Shown: positions 8,261 to 15,971 of the stretch, one piece after another
Layout of the letters: each line of letters starts with the position of its first letter
Numbering within the stretch: position 1 is the first letter of the stretch
Assembly: GCF_905372115.1 (NCBI RefSeq)
Contig: NZ_CAJPNR010000030.1
Location: forward strand, 1 to 24,229
Reading direction: 5' to 3'
Length of the DNA stretch: 24,229 nucleotides
Source of the DNA: an uncultured Streptococcus sp.
GTDB lineage: Bacteria > Bacillota > Bacilli > Lactobacillales > Streptococcaceae
Made by a program: the position numbers and the translations under genes
The notes under the pieces: model-generated
Seen by the model: the letters and a program-made list of their open reading frames with translations, nothing else
Told to the model about the DNA's origin: nothing
The model's database searches: none

Positions 8261-9772
8261 TTATAGGAACGGTAAGAAAGTTCCTAGGAGTAAAAGACCA
8301 ATACTGATAGCAATAATCGCTACAATCAGCTTGCCGATAAATTTCCACCAAGTTCCGATATTGATACGTCCGAGTGCCAAGGCTCCCATAACGATACCAG
8401 AAGTTGGTGCAACCAGGTTCAGCACACCTGAAGCAGACTGATAAGCTGTGATAATCAAGCTAGCTTTGACATTGACAAATTCTCCCATTGGAGCCATGAT
8501 TCCCATAGTTGCACTGGCTAGACCAGATGATGATGGGATAAGGAAGGACATTGGCAGGTAGAAAATGTAAGTCAAGACGATAAATACTTGTGATGATAGA
8601 CCGCTGAGTCCTTGTTTACCCCAATTGAGGATAGTGTCTGTAATCATACCGTCATTCATGATAACTTGGATACCACGGGCGATTGCTACGATTAGGGCTA
8701 CGCTAAGCAGATCAGCTGCACCGTTCATAAAGGCAGAGATAATTTTGTCTTCCTTGAGACCGTACACAACACCAATCAAGATTCCCATGAAGGCAAAGAG
8801 CATAGCTCCTTCTGGGAAGTACCAAGTACCCAGTGCAGAAGTAGATGAACCAACAATCTTACCAAGAACTGGAAGACCAGTCAGCCAAGTATTGATGTCC
8901 TTAAATATAGTAATACCGAGATCTGTCCAAGGAATGAAACTCAATACCATAATAACGAATGTCAAAATGAACAGAACGAGGACAGTTCTTTGTTTTTTGC
9001 TCAGAGTTGACTCAACAGATGAAGAAGTTTCAACGTTAAAGTGTTTCAAATCTTCTTCGCGAGTGCTGTAAACCAATGACTTGGTCGGATCTTTTTGAAT
9101 CTTATCTGCATAGCGGTAAACAAACCAAGTGCTGAGAGCAGTAAGAATAACCAAGAAGATGAGACGAAGGACAATCCCTTCACCAGTTCCGACACCAGCA
9201 GCCTCTGAAGCGATAACAGTTGCAAATGGATTTAGCGTAGAAGCCAAACATCCGATTTGCGAACCAAGCAGGATAATAGCCACCCCAGTAAGGCTGTCAA
9301 AACCAACTGCCATCATCACCGGCACCAAAAGCGGATAGAAGGCCATGGTTTCCTCACCCATACCATAGGTAGTACCACCAAGAGCAAAGAGAGGCATCAA
9401 GACCACAATCAGCATCTTTTCGCGACCCTTGTACTTCTTAACGATAGAGGCAATTCCTACATCCAAAGCACCAGTTTCGTTGACAACACCAAGGAAACCA
9501 CCAACCATGAGGATGAAGAAGGCAACATCAATGGCTGCGCTTGTCTCCTTAATCAAGGAGCCTTCCTCTGGGTGCGTACCCAGCATAGCACGAATCGGCG
9601 CCATCAGGACATCCCAAATCCCTTGCGGATTTTGTGGTTGAGGCTGATAAACGCCTTTCACAAAAGCCCCTGCTGGGATAATCCAAGTCAAGATTGCCAT
9701 AAGGGCAATGATGAGAAGCAATACGGTGTAAGATGAAGGCATCTTAAACCCTTTTTTTGTTTTTTCACTCAT
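8261..9772 (-). CDS. arcD: YfcC-family arginine/ornithine antiporter ArcD
   Basis: This is a 503-residue polytopic membrane protein of the YfcC/DcuC-like (C4-dicarboxylate carrier) group. That group is unrelated to the amino acid permease-type ArcD of Pseudomonas but fills the arcD slot in streptococci. About twelve or more membrane helices are visible, with family segments GGTTYGMGEETMAF, GSQIGCLASTLNPF and a C-terminal SGLASATMGIMAPMGEF. It exchanges external arginine for ornithine, so the pathway needs no energy for uptake. AGGAGG precedes the ATG. The gap of about 200 bp to arcC is unusually long for the operon and carries a cre-like site and small hairpins. Confidence 0.92.
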   Translation of the reverse strand: MSEKTKKGFKMPSSYTVLLLIIALMAILTWIIPAGAFVKGVYQPQPQNPQGIWDVLMAPIRAMLGTHPEEGSLIKETSAAIDVAFFILMVGGFLGVVNETGALDVGIASIVKKYKGREKMLIVVLMPLFALGGTTYGMGEETMAFYPLLVPVMMAVGFDSLTGVAIILLGSQIGCLASTLNPFATVIASEAAGVGTGEGIVLRLIFLVILTALSTWFVYRYADKIQKDPTKSLVYSTREEDLKHFNVETSSSVESTLSKKQRTVLVLFILTFVIMVLSFIPWTDLGITIFKDINTWLTGLPVLGKIVGSSTSALGTWYFPEGAMLFAFMGILIGVVYGLKEDKIISAFMNGAADLLSVALIVAIARGIQVIMNDGMITDTILNWGKQGLSGLSSQVFIVLTYIFYLPMSFLIPSSSGLASATMGIMAPMGEFVNVKASLIITAYQSASGVLNLVAPTSGIVMGALALGRINIGTWWKFIGKLIVAIIAISIGLLLLGTFLPFL

Positions 9773-9801
9773 TTGTATTCCCTCCTAAAAATTTTTTAAC
9801 G

Positions 9802-9814
9802 AGGTTACGAACCT
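9802..9814 (-). repeat. Small inverted repeat in the arcD leader
   Basis: AGGTT and AACCT flank a 3-base centre shortly before the arcD ribosome site. It could form a small RNA hairpin or be a protein site; its function is unknown. Confidence 0.3.
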
Positions 9815-9837
9815 ACATTTCCCTGTATGAGTAAACA

Positions 9838-9851
9838 AGAAAACGCTTACT
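9838..9851 (-). promoter_or_regulatory. cre-like site upstream of arcD
   Basis: AGAAAACGCTTACT matches the CcpA-binding consensus TGWNANCGNTNWCA except at the outermost bases. It may add local carbon catabolite control of arcDT inside the operon. A weak extended -10 (TGGTAAAAT, minus strand) lies just upstream. Confidence 0.45.
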
Positions 9852-9928
9852 TTGTTTTTATTTTACCATATTAACATTGAAAAAGCTAGTATTTTTGAAA
9901 ATAATCAATGATTTTCAGGAAAAGACTT

Positions 9929-9952
9929 GCAGCAACGACAGAGCTCAGCTGC
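9929..9952 (-). terminator. Possible weak hairpin between arcC and arcD
   Basis: GCAGC (9929-9933) can pair with GCTGC (9948-9952), followed on the minus strand by a short T-rich tract. The loop is 14 bases and the stem only 5 bp, so it is at most a leaky attenuator. Confidence 0.25.
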
Positions 9953-9977
9953 TATCGACTTTCAATCAGTTCTATGC

Positions 9978-10925
9978 CTAGCCTTTTTCAATAATCGTGC
10001 CGCTCTCAGACTCAATCAGAGCACCCAGATTTTCAAGAGATGTGATAACAGCTTTGCCTTCTGGACGACCATTGACAAAGGCGATAGCTGCTTCTACTTT
10101 TGGAAGCATGCTGCCTGGTGCAAATTGTTCTTGCTTGATGTATTCTTCCAATTGAGCAACATTCACATGTTCCAATTTCGCTTGATCTGGTTTGCTGTAG
10201 TTAACAAAGACATAGTCCACACCCGTTAAGACGATGAAGAGGTCAGCATCAACCAACTCAGCCAAGCGCTGAGAAGCAAAGTCCTTATCAATAACAGCTT
10301 CAACACCAGTAAGATGGCCATTGTCTTCCTTGACGACAGGAATACCGCCGCCACCTGCGGCTACTACTACTTGACCTTGATTCAAAAGCGTACGGATTGT
10401 TTCAATTTCCTTGATATCCACTGGTTCTGGCGAAGCAACAACCTTACGCCAACCGCGGCCAGCATCCTCTTTGAAAGTCGCTCCGCTCTTTTCAGCTTCC
10501 GCTTTTGCTTCTTCTTCTGAGTAGAAAGGACCGATTGGCTTGCTGAGGTTGACAAAGGCTGGATCGTTCTTATCAACTACTACTTGCGTCACAACAGAAG
10601 CGACATTCTTTTCGATACCTTCATCCAAGAGAGCATTTTGCAAAGCATTTTGCAGCCAAAAGCCGATACTGCCTTCTGTCATAGCTACAAGAGAGTCTAG
10701 TGGGAAGGCAGGATTCTTTTCAGAGTCTGCTGCCAAGTGTTGCAGCAGCAAGTTCCCTACCTGTGGACCATTTCCATGGGTAATGATAAGGTCATCCCCG
10801 TTTTTAATCAATTTTACCAAGTGTTTAGCAGTTTCCACCAAGGCTTCCTGCTGTGCTTTCGCTGATGGGTCAGATGAAAGGATGGCATTTCCTCCCAATG
10901 CTACAACGATTTTACGATTTGCCAT
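9978..10925 (-). CDS. arcC: Carbamate kinase ArcC
   Basis: ArcC transfers the phosphate of carbamoyl phosphate to ADP, the ATP-yielding last step of the deiminase pathway. The 315-residue protein has the amino acid kinase fold. Visible are the N-terminal VALGGNAI, the HGNGPQVG substrate loop, the AGGGGIPV loop near the middle and the DKDFAS / LTGVD nucleotide-site region. AGGAGA precedes the ATG. It is separated from arcB by 166 bp containing a strong terminator-like hairpin, so its expression may be lower than that of arcAB. Confidence 0.96.
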   Translation of the reverse strand: MANRKIVVALGGNAILSSDPSAKAQQEALVETAKHLVKLIKNGDDLIITHGNGPQVGNLLLQHLAADSEKNPAFPLDSLVAMTEGSIGFWLQNALQNALLDEGIEKNVASVVTQVVVDKNDPAFVNLSKPIGPFYSEEEAKAEAEKSGATFKEDAGRGWRKVVASPEPVDIKEIETIRTLLNQGQVVVAAGGGGIPVVKEDNGHLTGVEAVIDKDFASQRLAELVDADLFIVLTGVDYVFVNYSKPDQAKLEHVNVAQLEEYIKQEQFAPGSMLPKVEAAIAFVNGRPEGKAVITSLENLGALIESESGTIIEKG

Positions 10926-10993
10926 TAAATTCTCCTTAATTGCGCTCCAAAGAATGCGCTTCCAATTTATTTTAGTAGATTTTCAAATTTTCA

Positions 10994-11016
10994 ATAAGGA
11001 AATAAGCATTCCTTAT
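10994..11016 (-). repeat. 8-bp inverted repeat upstream of arcC
   Basis: ATAAGGAA and TTCCTTAT form a perfect 8-bp inverted repeat with a 7-base loop. It lies just downstream, in the transcription direction, of the arcB terminator hairpin. It could be an RNA processing or stabilising hairpin at the 5' end of an arcCDT transcript, or a protein site. Confidence 0.4.
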
Positions 11017-11025
11017 CATATAAAA

Positions 11026-11059
11026 GAGGGCTGGACTAAAGCTATTAGTCGCAGCCCTC
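11026..11059 (-). terminator. Strong terminator/attenuator between arcB and arcC
   Basis: The G+C-rich stem GAGGGCTG/CAGCCCTC (11026-11033 with 11052-11059) continues as GACTAA/TTAGTC (11034-11039 with 11045-11050) with one bulged base and a 5-base loop. On the minus strand a TTTTATAT tail follows. It has all features of an intrinsic terminator inside the arc operon. Confidence 0.8.
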
Positions 11060-11091
11060 ATAGCTGTTGGTATACGGTTTCTTATGTAAGA

Positions 11092-12108
11092 TTATACTTT
11101 TGGAATGTAGAGGTTTCCAAGAGTTGCAGCCATAACCGCTTTAATTGTGTGCATACGGTTTTCTGCTTGGTCGAAATGACGAGCATATTTGCTGCGGAAG
11201 ACTTCGTCTGTCACTTCCATTTCCTCTACACCGAATTTTTCAGCGACATCTTTACCGTAAACAGTATTTGTATCGTGGAAAGCAGGTAAGCAGTGCAAGA
11301 AGATAAGATCCTCATTGTCGGCTTTCTTAACCAGATCCATGTTAACTTGGTAAGGTTTGAGGAGGGCAACCCGTTCTGCAAACTTGTCTTCTTCACCCAT
11401 TGATACCCAAACGTCTGTATAAAGAACATCAGCGCCTTTAACTGCTTCGTCAGCATCTTCAGTGATCAGCACACGAGCGCCGCTTTCTTTAGCAAAGCCT
11501 TCTGCCAATTCAACGATTTCTTTTTCTGGGAAGAGTTCTTTTGGTGAGAAGATGTGAACGTTGACGCCAAGGATAGCTCCTGTTACCAGCAAGCTGTTGG
11601 CAACGTTGTTACGTCCATCACCACAGTATACCAATGTCAAGCCTTCCAGACGGCCAAAGTTTTCTTGAACTGTCAAGTAGTCAGCCAACATTTGAGTTGG
11701 GTGCCATTCGTCAGTCAAACCATTCCATACTGGAACACCTGAGAATTCTGCCAGTTCTTCCACCATGCGTTGGCTGAAGCCGCGGAATTCAATCCCGTCA
11801 AACATACGACCCAAAACTTTAGCAGTATCTTCTGTAGATTCTTTCTTGCCAAGTTGGATATCGTTAGCACCAAGGTATTCTGGATGTGCTCCCAAATCAA
11901 TAGCCGCTGTTGTAAAAGCTGCACGAGTACGAGTAGATGTTTTTTCAAACAAGAGAGCGATATTCTTACCAGCAAGATAGTGGTGTTGAATATTGCGTTT
12001 TTTCAAATCTTTCAAGTGAGCTGAAAGACCAATAAGATATTCTAACTCAGCACGGCTAAAGTCTTTTTCTGCTAAGAAGCTACGTCCTTGGAATACTGAA
12101 TGTGTCAT
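11092..12108 (-). CDS. arcB: Ornithine carbamoyltransferase, catabolic (ArcB)
   Basis: ArcB phosphorolyses citrulline to ornithine and carbamoyl phosphate in the arginine deiminase pathway. The 338-residue protein has the carbamoyl phosphate loop S58-T-R-T-R62, H136-P-T-Q139, the ornithine-binding DVWVSMGEE loop (232-240) and the catalytic H272-C-L-P275. Its place directly after arcA, with a 50-bp gap, and the presence of arcC support the catabolic rather than the biosynthetic role. The ribosome site GAGGA is moderately spaced. A strong hairpin follows the stop codon. Confidence 0.96.
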   Translation of the reverse strand: MTHSVFQGRSFLAEKDFSRAELEYLIGLSAHLKDLKKRNIQHHYLAGKNIALLFEKTSTRTRAAFTTAAIDLGAHPEYLGANDIQLGKKESTEDTAKVLGRMFDGIEFRGFSQRMVEELAEFSGVPVWNGLTDEWHPTQMLADYLTVQENFGRLEGLTLVYCGDGRNNVANSLLVTGAILGVNVHIFSPKELFPEKEIVELAEGFAKESGARVLITEDADEAVKGADVLYTDVWVSMGEEDKFAERVALLKPYQVNMDLVKKADNEDLIFLHCLPAFHDTNTVYGKDVAEKFGVEEMEVTDEVFRSKYARHFDQAENRMHTIKAVMAATLGNLYIPKV

Positions 12109-12158
12109 TCTATTATTTCCTCTTTCTATTCTTTGAGTATCAGTAAAATACTGGATTC

Positions 12159-13388
12159 CTAAATTTCTTCACGTTCAAATGGCATAGACATACAGCGTGG
12201 TCCACCACGACCGCGAACCAATTCACTTCCGCGGATCTTAATCAAACGCAAGCCGTATTCTTCCAAAATCTTGTTAGTAACTGTATTGCGATCATACACT
12301 ACTACCACACCAGGTGCGATAGTCAAGGTGTTAGAACCGTCATTCCACTGCTCACGCGCAGCAGCTACGATATTGCCACCGCCACAGCGAATCAGGTGAA
12401 CTTTTTCTACACCAAGGTTTTCTGCTAAGATTTCTGCCAAATCACCTTTTTCTTCAACAATCTTAAGTTTATCATCAACATAAGTTACAGAGTAAACGCG
12501 AAGATCGCCTTCGATTTCTGGGTGGATAGTGAACTTGTCATAGTCAACCATAGTGAAGACAGTATCCAAGTGCATGAACTTACGGTTGTTGGCAAATTCA
12601 AAAGCCAAAACTTTCTTGAAGCCAACATTTTTCTTGAAGATATTGACCAAGAGTTTTTCGATAGAAGCTGCGTCTGTACGTTGTGAAATACCAACTGCCA
12701 GCACATCTTTTGAAAGAACCAACTCGTCCCCACCTTCAATACGTGTATCTTCTTCACGATTGTATACCAAATCCACTTTTCCACCATATACTGGGTGGTA
12801 TTTGAAGATGTATTTACCGTAGAGAGTTTCACGATTACGAGTATCTGCATACATGTGGTTAAGCGATACAGCATTACCAATCGTAGCAAATGGGTCACGT
12901 GTGAAGTAAAGGTTTGGCATTGGATCAATAGCGAATGGATAATCAGATTCCACCAAGTCCGTCAAGCCTTTTGCTTCTTCAGGAATTTCTGGCAATTCAA
13001 CTTTTTGAACCCCTGCCATCGTTTTTTCAACCAACTCTCGGTTATCTTTGATACCACGGAGCAGTTCACGAATAGCCTTCTTGGTTTCACGTCCGCGAAT
13101 ATTGGCTTCTTCCAGATATTCTTCGATGAATTGCTCGCGGATTTCTGGAGAAGTCAGTGACTCAGCAGCCAACTGCTCAAGATAGAGCACCTCAACTCCT
13201 TCATTGCGAAGCGCTTGAGCAAAGTTATCATGTTCTTTTTGTGCATCTTCTAAGAAAGGAATATCATCAAAGAGAAGACGTTCCAAATAGTCCGGCTGCA
13301 AGTTTTCCAACTCCTTGCCAGGACGGTGCAACATAACTTTTTTCAGTTTTCCAATTTCTGAGAAAACACGAATTGGATGTGTAGACAT
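12159..13388 (-). CDS. arcA: Arginine deiminase ArcA
   Basis: ArcA hydrolyses arginine to citrulline and ammonia, the first step of the pathway that raises pH and protects oral streptococci from acid. The 409-residue protein is of normal length. It shows the FTRDP segment in the substrate region, FMHLDTVF with the catalytic histidine, GGGNIVAA, and the C-terminal GGPRCMSMPF with nucleophile Cys399. AGGAGG precedes the ATG. It is the first gene of arcABCDT, about 50 bases from a well-defined promoter under cre control. Transcription of the operon runs towards arcT. Confidence 0.98.
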   Translation of the reverse strand: MSTHPIRVFSEIGKLKKVMLHRPGKELENLQPDYLERLLFDDIPFLEDAQKEHDNFAQALRNEGVEVLYLEQLAAESLTSPEIREQFIEEYLEEANIRGRETKKAIRELLRGIKDNRELVEKTMAGVQKVELPEIPEEAKGLTDLVESDYPFAIDPMPNLYFTRDPFATIGNAVSLNHMYADTRNRETLYGKYIFKYHPVYGGKVDLVYNREEDTRIEGGDELVLSKDVLAVGISQRTDAASIEKLLVNIFKKNVGFKKVLAFEFANNRKFMHLDTVFTMVDYDKFTIHPEIEGDLRVYSVTYVDDKLKIVEEKGDLAEILAENLGVEKVHLIRCGGGNIVAAAREQWNDGSNTLTIAPGVVVVYDRNTVTNKILEEYGLRLIKIRGSELVRGRGGPRCMSMPFEREEI

Positions 13389-13445
13389 CTACTATCCTCC
13401 TTTTTCTTTGCGGTTTAGGTTTTTCTAAGCCCGTTTACATGTACT

Positions 13446-13474
13446 ATTCTAGCATTTAATGCTACCGCTTTCAA
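13446..13474 (-). promoter_or_regulatory. arcA (arginine deiminase operon) promoter
   Basis: On the minus strand there is TTGAAA (13469-13474), a 17-bp spacer and TAGAAT (13446-13451), the last preceded by TGC as an extended -10. The predicted start gives a leader of about 50 bases to arcA. Confidence 0.8.
13460..13473 (-). promoter_or_regulatory. cre site overlapping the arcA -35
   Basis: TGAAAGCGGTAGCA matches TGWNANCGNTNWCA in all but one position. It covers the -35 and most of the spacer, so CcpA bound here should block RNA polymerase. This agrees with the known glucose repression of the deiminase operon in S. gordonii. Confidence 0.75.
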
Positions 13475-13484
13475 GAAAAAGCCT

Positions 13485-13497
13485 ACATTGCAAATGT
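13485..13497 (-). promoter_or_regulatory. Palindrome upstream of the arcA promoter, candidate activator site
   Basis: ACATT and AATGT flank a 3-base centre as a perfect palindrome. Its centre lies about 52 bases before the predicted start point, a typical activator position. Flp or ArcR are the candidate binders; neither consensus is matched closely. Confidence 0.5.
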
Positions 13498-13542
13498 CAA
13501 ATCCTTTGCTTTTTTTCGTAGCTATGTTTATAATATTCTTTT

Positions 13543-13556
13543 TTAAAGCGTTTTCT
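13543..13556 (-). promoter_or_regulatory. Second cre-like site upstream of arcA
   Basis: AGAAAACGCTTTAA contains the central GAAAACGCTTT core of cre but deviates at the ends. It lies about 110 bases upstream of the predicted start, in the very A/T-rich stretch between flp and arcA that otherwise holds no gene. Confidence 0.5.
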
Positions 13557-13660
13557 TTGGGTATTTTATGGGTTATATTACTTTTGTGAATATTTATTTT
13601 TTCAAAGAAAATCAGTAAATGGTTAATATTAGAATATTTTAAACTTATCTGTCCAAAAAA

Positions 13661-13688
13661 AGAAGCTAATCAGAACCGATTAGCTTCT
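13661..13688 (-). terminator. Intrinsic terminator of flp
   Basis: A perfect 11-bp stem (13661-13671 with 13678-13688) with a 6-base loop is followed by seven T on the minus strand. The stem overlaps the last codons and stop of flp, so it insulates arcA from flp transcription. Confidence 0.92.
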
Positions 13689-14366
13689 AGCAAGGTATTT
13701 CATAAAATACTCTTTCTCTTTAAAAGTTAATTTTTTATGTTGGTATTCAATCCGATCTTCATCTAAGAGCTTTTTCAGAACTTGATTGACCGTTTCCCGA
13801 GTCGTAGCTCCTAGCTTAGCCAGTTCTTTCATGCTGATAGGAAAAGGCAGGCTATCTCCCACCTTGCACAAATCCATGCAGAGCAGCGATAGAGACTGAA
13901 CCACACGTTCGCTGGCACTGGCCGCCACGACATTGCGCAATCTCAGTTCCTGAAATTCCAAGATTTGCGATAGCCGCTTGGTAATGAACAACAGCTGGTC
14001 CACACTCTTCTTTGAATAATCTTCAAACAAATCGATAGGAACAGAGAAATATTCGACATTGGTGACAGCGCTGGCTGTGTAATGATAGCACTCATCAAAA
14101 AACATACCTCCATAGGGGAAAACACTGTCTTTCTTGACATAATCCATATAAGAAAATGTGTCTGTCGAATCATACTGCTCAATCCGAACATAGCCTTGAG
14201 ACAAGAGAAAAAGGCGCTCTCGTCGGTCTCCCGCAAAAAAGATAATTTGCCCTTTTGGAATCTTGCGATACTGAATCTCCACTGCTAATTTATCGAAAAG
14301 CTCCACTGGCAGATTGACAAAGGCAGGGTGCTGCCGGATAAATTGATAATGCTCCTTGGTAATCAT
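13680..14366 (-). CDS. flp: Crp/Fnr-family regulator Flp
   Basis: This 228-residue transcription factor has an N-terminal cyclic-nucleotide-binding-type beta barrel (about 20-120), a long dimerisation helix (about 125-150) and a C-terminal helix-turn-helix (about 170-205, MKELAKLGATTRETVNQVLKK). It lacks the N-terminal cysteine cluster of oxygen-sensing Fnr. In S. gordonii the gene at this position, flp, activates arcABCDT under oxygen limitation. It lies upstream of arcA in the same direction but has its own terminator and an extended -10 promoter with a tandem repeat over the start point. Confidence 0.88.
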   Translation of the reverse strand: MITKEHYQFIRQHPAFVNLPVELFDKLAVEIQYRKIPKGQIIFFAGDRRERLFLLSQGYVRIEQYDSTDTFSYMDYVKKDSVFPYGGMFFDECYHYTASAVTNVEYFSVPIDLFEDYSKKSVDQLLFITKRLSQILEFQELRLRNVVAASASERVVQSLSLLCMDLCKVGDSLPFPISMKELAKLGATTRETVNQVLKKLLDEDRIEYQHKKLTFKEKEYFMKYLARS

Positions 14367-14380
14367 GATAACCCTTTTAT

Positions 14381-14394
14381 TTGATACTTGATAC
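14381..14394 (-). repeat. Tandem 7-bp repeat at the flp start point
   Basis: On the plus strand TTGATAC occurs twice head to tail. Each copy contains TTGAT, the Fnr half-site. The repeats lie over the predicted transcription start of flp, which would fit autorepression. Confidence 0.45.
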
Positions 14395-14395
14395 C

Positions 14396-14404
14396 ATTAT
14401 AGCA
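14396..14404 (-). promoter_or_regulatory. Extended -10 promoter of flp
   Basis: The minus strand reads TGCTATAAT (core 14396-14401), an extended consensus -10 without a good -35. AAGGG follows before the flp ATG. Confidence 0.65.
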
Positions 14405-14413
14405 TAAATCCGC

Positions 14414-14911
14414 TTACAAATAGAAAATGATGACTATAAAAGTAAGAAATCCTAACAAAACAAAGAGGTGTGCCCATTTTCTATTCATGGAATTTCTGTC
14501 AGCTTGTACTTTTTTGGGCAAGTAATTGCCTACAATTATGAAAACCAAAGCAACTAGCATAGTTGCTATTTTACGCACATCAAAACTCTCATTTAAACCC
14601 CGATAAATGGTAGCTAGATACAGCGAAACAAAGGTAAAAGGAAAGATCCAGCGAATAAGGTGCTTAAAGGTTCTATTTAAGATATCTTTGGCAATGGTTG
14701 TCCAGTAAATCATAACTTCTAGTAGCATCATGACAATTGGAAAAGCAGATACTATTAGAAACTTAGGTAAAAAAGCATTTCCTTTTCCAGATAAGTCAAA
14801 GTGAATAGCCAAGTTTTCTGGTAATTTTTGATAGACCCAGATGGCATATAAAACTGGCAAGAGCATGACGCCAAGTGCCCAGCCTAATTCTTGAAAACTA
14901 TTTTTTTTCAT
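14414..14911 (-). CDS. SdpI-family membrane protein, copy 1
   Basis: This is a 165-residue membrane protein with four to five hydrophobic segments. The N-terminal part (about 10-55) is of DUF1648 type, with the YQKLPENLAIHFD segment. The C-terminal part carries GNYLPKK near residue 130, as in SdpI, the immunity protein of Bacillus subtilis against the SDP toxin. It is shorter than Bacillus SdpI but keeps both parts. I chose ATG 14911 because GGAGGAGG precedes it; the longer frame to 14971 lacks support. It overlaps the end of the SdpR-like gene by 14 bases, so the two are translationally coupled. No sdpABC toxin genes are visible. Confidence 0.85.
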   Translation of the reverse strand: MKKNSFQELGWALGVMLLPVLYAIWVYQKLPENLAIHFDLSGKGNAFLPKFLIVSAFPIVMMLLEVMIYWTTIAKDILNRTFKHLIRWIFPFTFVSLYLATIYRGLNESFDVRKIATMLVALVFIIVGNYLPKKVQADRNSMNRKWAHLFVLLGFLTFIVIIFYL

Positions 14912-15179
14912 TTTTGTTTCCTCCTCCAAGAGATTGAAACCAGACAAGAATTTCTTCAAAAACCGTGACATCTAAGCTGTAATAAATAAAGTTCTTCTGC
15001 TTTTCCTCTATGAGCAGACCGGCTTTCTTTAGCTGAGAGAGGTGGTAGGATACCGTCGCAGGAGTCAGCTCAAAAGCTTGAGCAATTTCCCCTGCAGACT
15101 TCGGACCATGCTTGAGCATTTCCAGAATCCCCCTTCGAACTGGGTCAGCTAGAGCTTTAAGCGTTTGACTGATCCCCAT
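14898..15179 (-). CDS. ArsR-family autorepressor, SdpR-like, copy 1
   Basis: This is a 93-residue winged helix-turn-helix protein of the ArsR group. ALADPVRRGILEML opens the fold, the recognition region is TPATVSYHLSQLKKAGL, and FIYYSLD forms the wing and strand typical of SdpR. No cysteine metal site is present, so it is not a metal sensor. In Bacillus, SdpR represses its own operon and is sequestered at the membrane by SdpI when toxin is bound. It starts inside the 3' end of the YhfC-like gene (23-base overlap) and overlaps the SdpI gene, making one three-gene unit. Confidence 0.9.
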   Translation of the reverse strand: MGISQTLKALADPVRRGILEMLKHGPKSAGEIAQAFELTPATVSYHLSQLKKAGLLIEEKQKNFIYYSLDVTVFEEILVWFQSLGGGNKNEKK

Positions 15180-15945
15180 GATTGAACCTTTCTTTCAGGT
15201 AAACTTTCAAGATTTTCTTGGTCAGAAAGACTAGTGCCACTACTTCTACTAAGAGCAGAGCCTCAACAGCCAGTGGCGGAAGAAAGCCTACCTGAGCCAG
15301 AGCAGGCGCTAGGTCAATCAGGGCGTGAAGTCCCAGCGCAGCTAAAAAATACACTGGAGCCTTCTCCTTGACCGCCTTCCAAACCCAGAAGGTCAGCAAG
15401 ATTTGGATAAGAATAGCCAAGATCCGCTCAAGAGCCAAAAGATAGATGCTGCCAGCACTCATGGAACGGACATAATCAATCGTTGCCTGGGGAATTTGAG
15501 CAAGCGTCTGGGCATTCCCCTGAGTCACTACTTGAGCTATAACCCAAAAGTTTAAGAGACTGACAATACCAACAAACAAAGCCTCAATACCACCATGACC
15601 CAAGCCATAGGCCACACCATCTCTGAAGGTCAGTGGACGCTTCTTTTGCAGCCAGTAAAAGATGACCCAGCGGGCTGTTTCTTCAAAAATAGCTGCCGCA
15701 GCAATACCATAAAGGACATATAGCCAAGGATTTTCCGTCTGCAAAGCGATAGTTCCATCAGCCTGAGGCTGTAAAACGATACGATGCAAAATATTTTCCA
15801 GAACTTGACTAGACAGATAAAAGCCAACTCCCCCTAAAAGGAAAACTAGCAGAGAAATGTGCTTGGTCTTTTTAAAATAAACCAAAGGAACAAGGACTGA
15901 CCCTAAAATCAGCAGCATGGCAATCAAGATATGAATGGAAATCAT
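15157..15945 (-). CDS. YhfC-family intramembrane metalloprotease-like protein
   Basis: This 262-residue polytopic membrane protein belongs to the YhfC family (PrsW/CPBP-related putative proteases). It has about seven hydrophobic segments with the active-site-like residues in them: E88-E89-x-x-R92, H117 with E121 in GLGHGGIEAL, and H207/D211 in LHALID. I chose ATG 15945 because AGGAG precedes it; the extension to 16014 runs through the promoter. It is the first gene of the SdpRI operon and could degrade a membrane-inserting peptide or signal to SdpI; both are inferences. Confidence 0.82.
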   Translation of the reverse strand: MISIHILIAMLLILGSVLVPLVYFKKTKHISLLVFLLGGVGFYLSSQVLENILHRIVLQPQADGTIALQTENPWLYVLYGIAAAAIFEETARWVIFYWLQKKRPLTFRDGVAYGLGHGGIEALFVGIVSLLNFWVIAQVVTQGNAQTLAQIPQATIDYVRSMSAGSIYLLALERILAILIQILLTFWVWKAVKEKAPVYFLAALGLHALIDLAPALAQVGFLPPLAVEALLLVEVVALVFLTKKILKVYLKERFNHGDQSNA

Positions 15946-15971
15946 CGTTTTTTCTCCTAAACTGTTTTGGT

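Noticed and set aside
8625..9071. Plus-strand open frame (148 codons) opposite arcD
   Set aside because: The composition is an antisense reflection of membrane helices, and it has no ribosome site or recognisable domain.
9896..9917. TGAAAAT/ATTTTCA inverted repeat between arcC and arcD as a regulatory site
   Set aside because: It is a 7-bp A/T-only stem in an A/T-rich gap and could easily be chance.
10540..11289. Long plus-strand open frame (249 codons) across arcC, the intergenic region and arcB
   Set aside because: It is antisense to two certain genes, shows no family features or ribosome site, and crosses the terminator hairpin. It is a mirror of the coding bias on the other strand.
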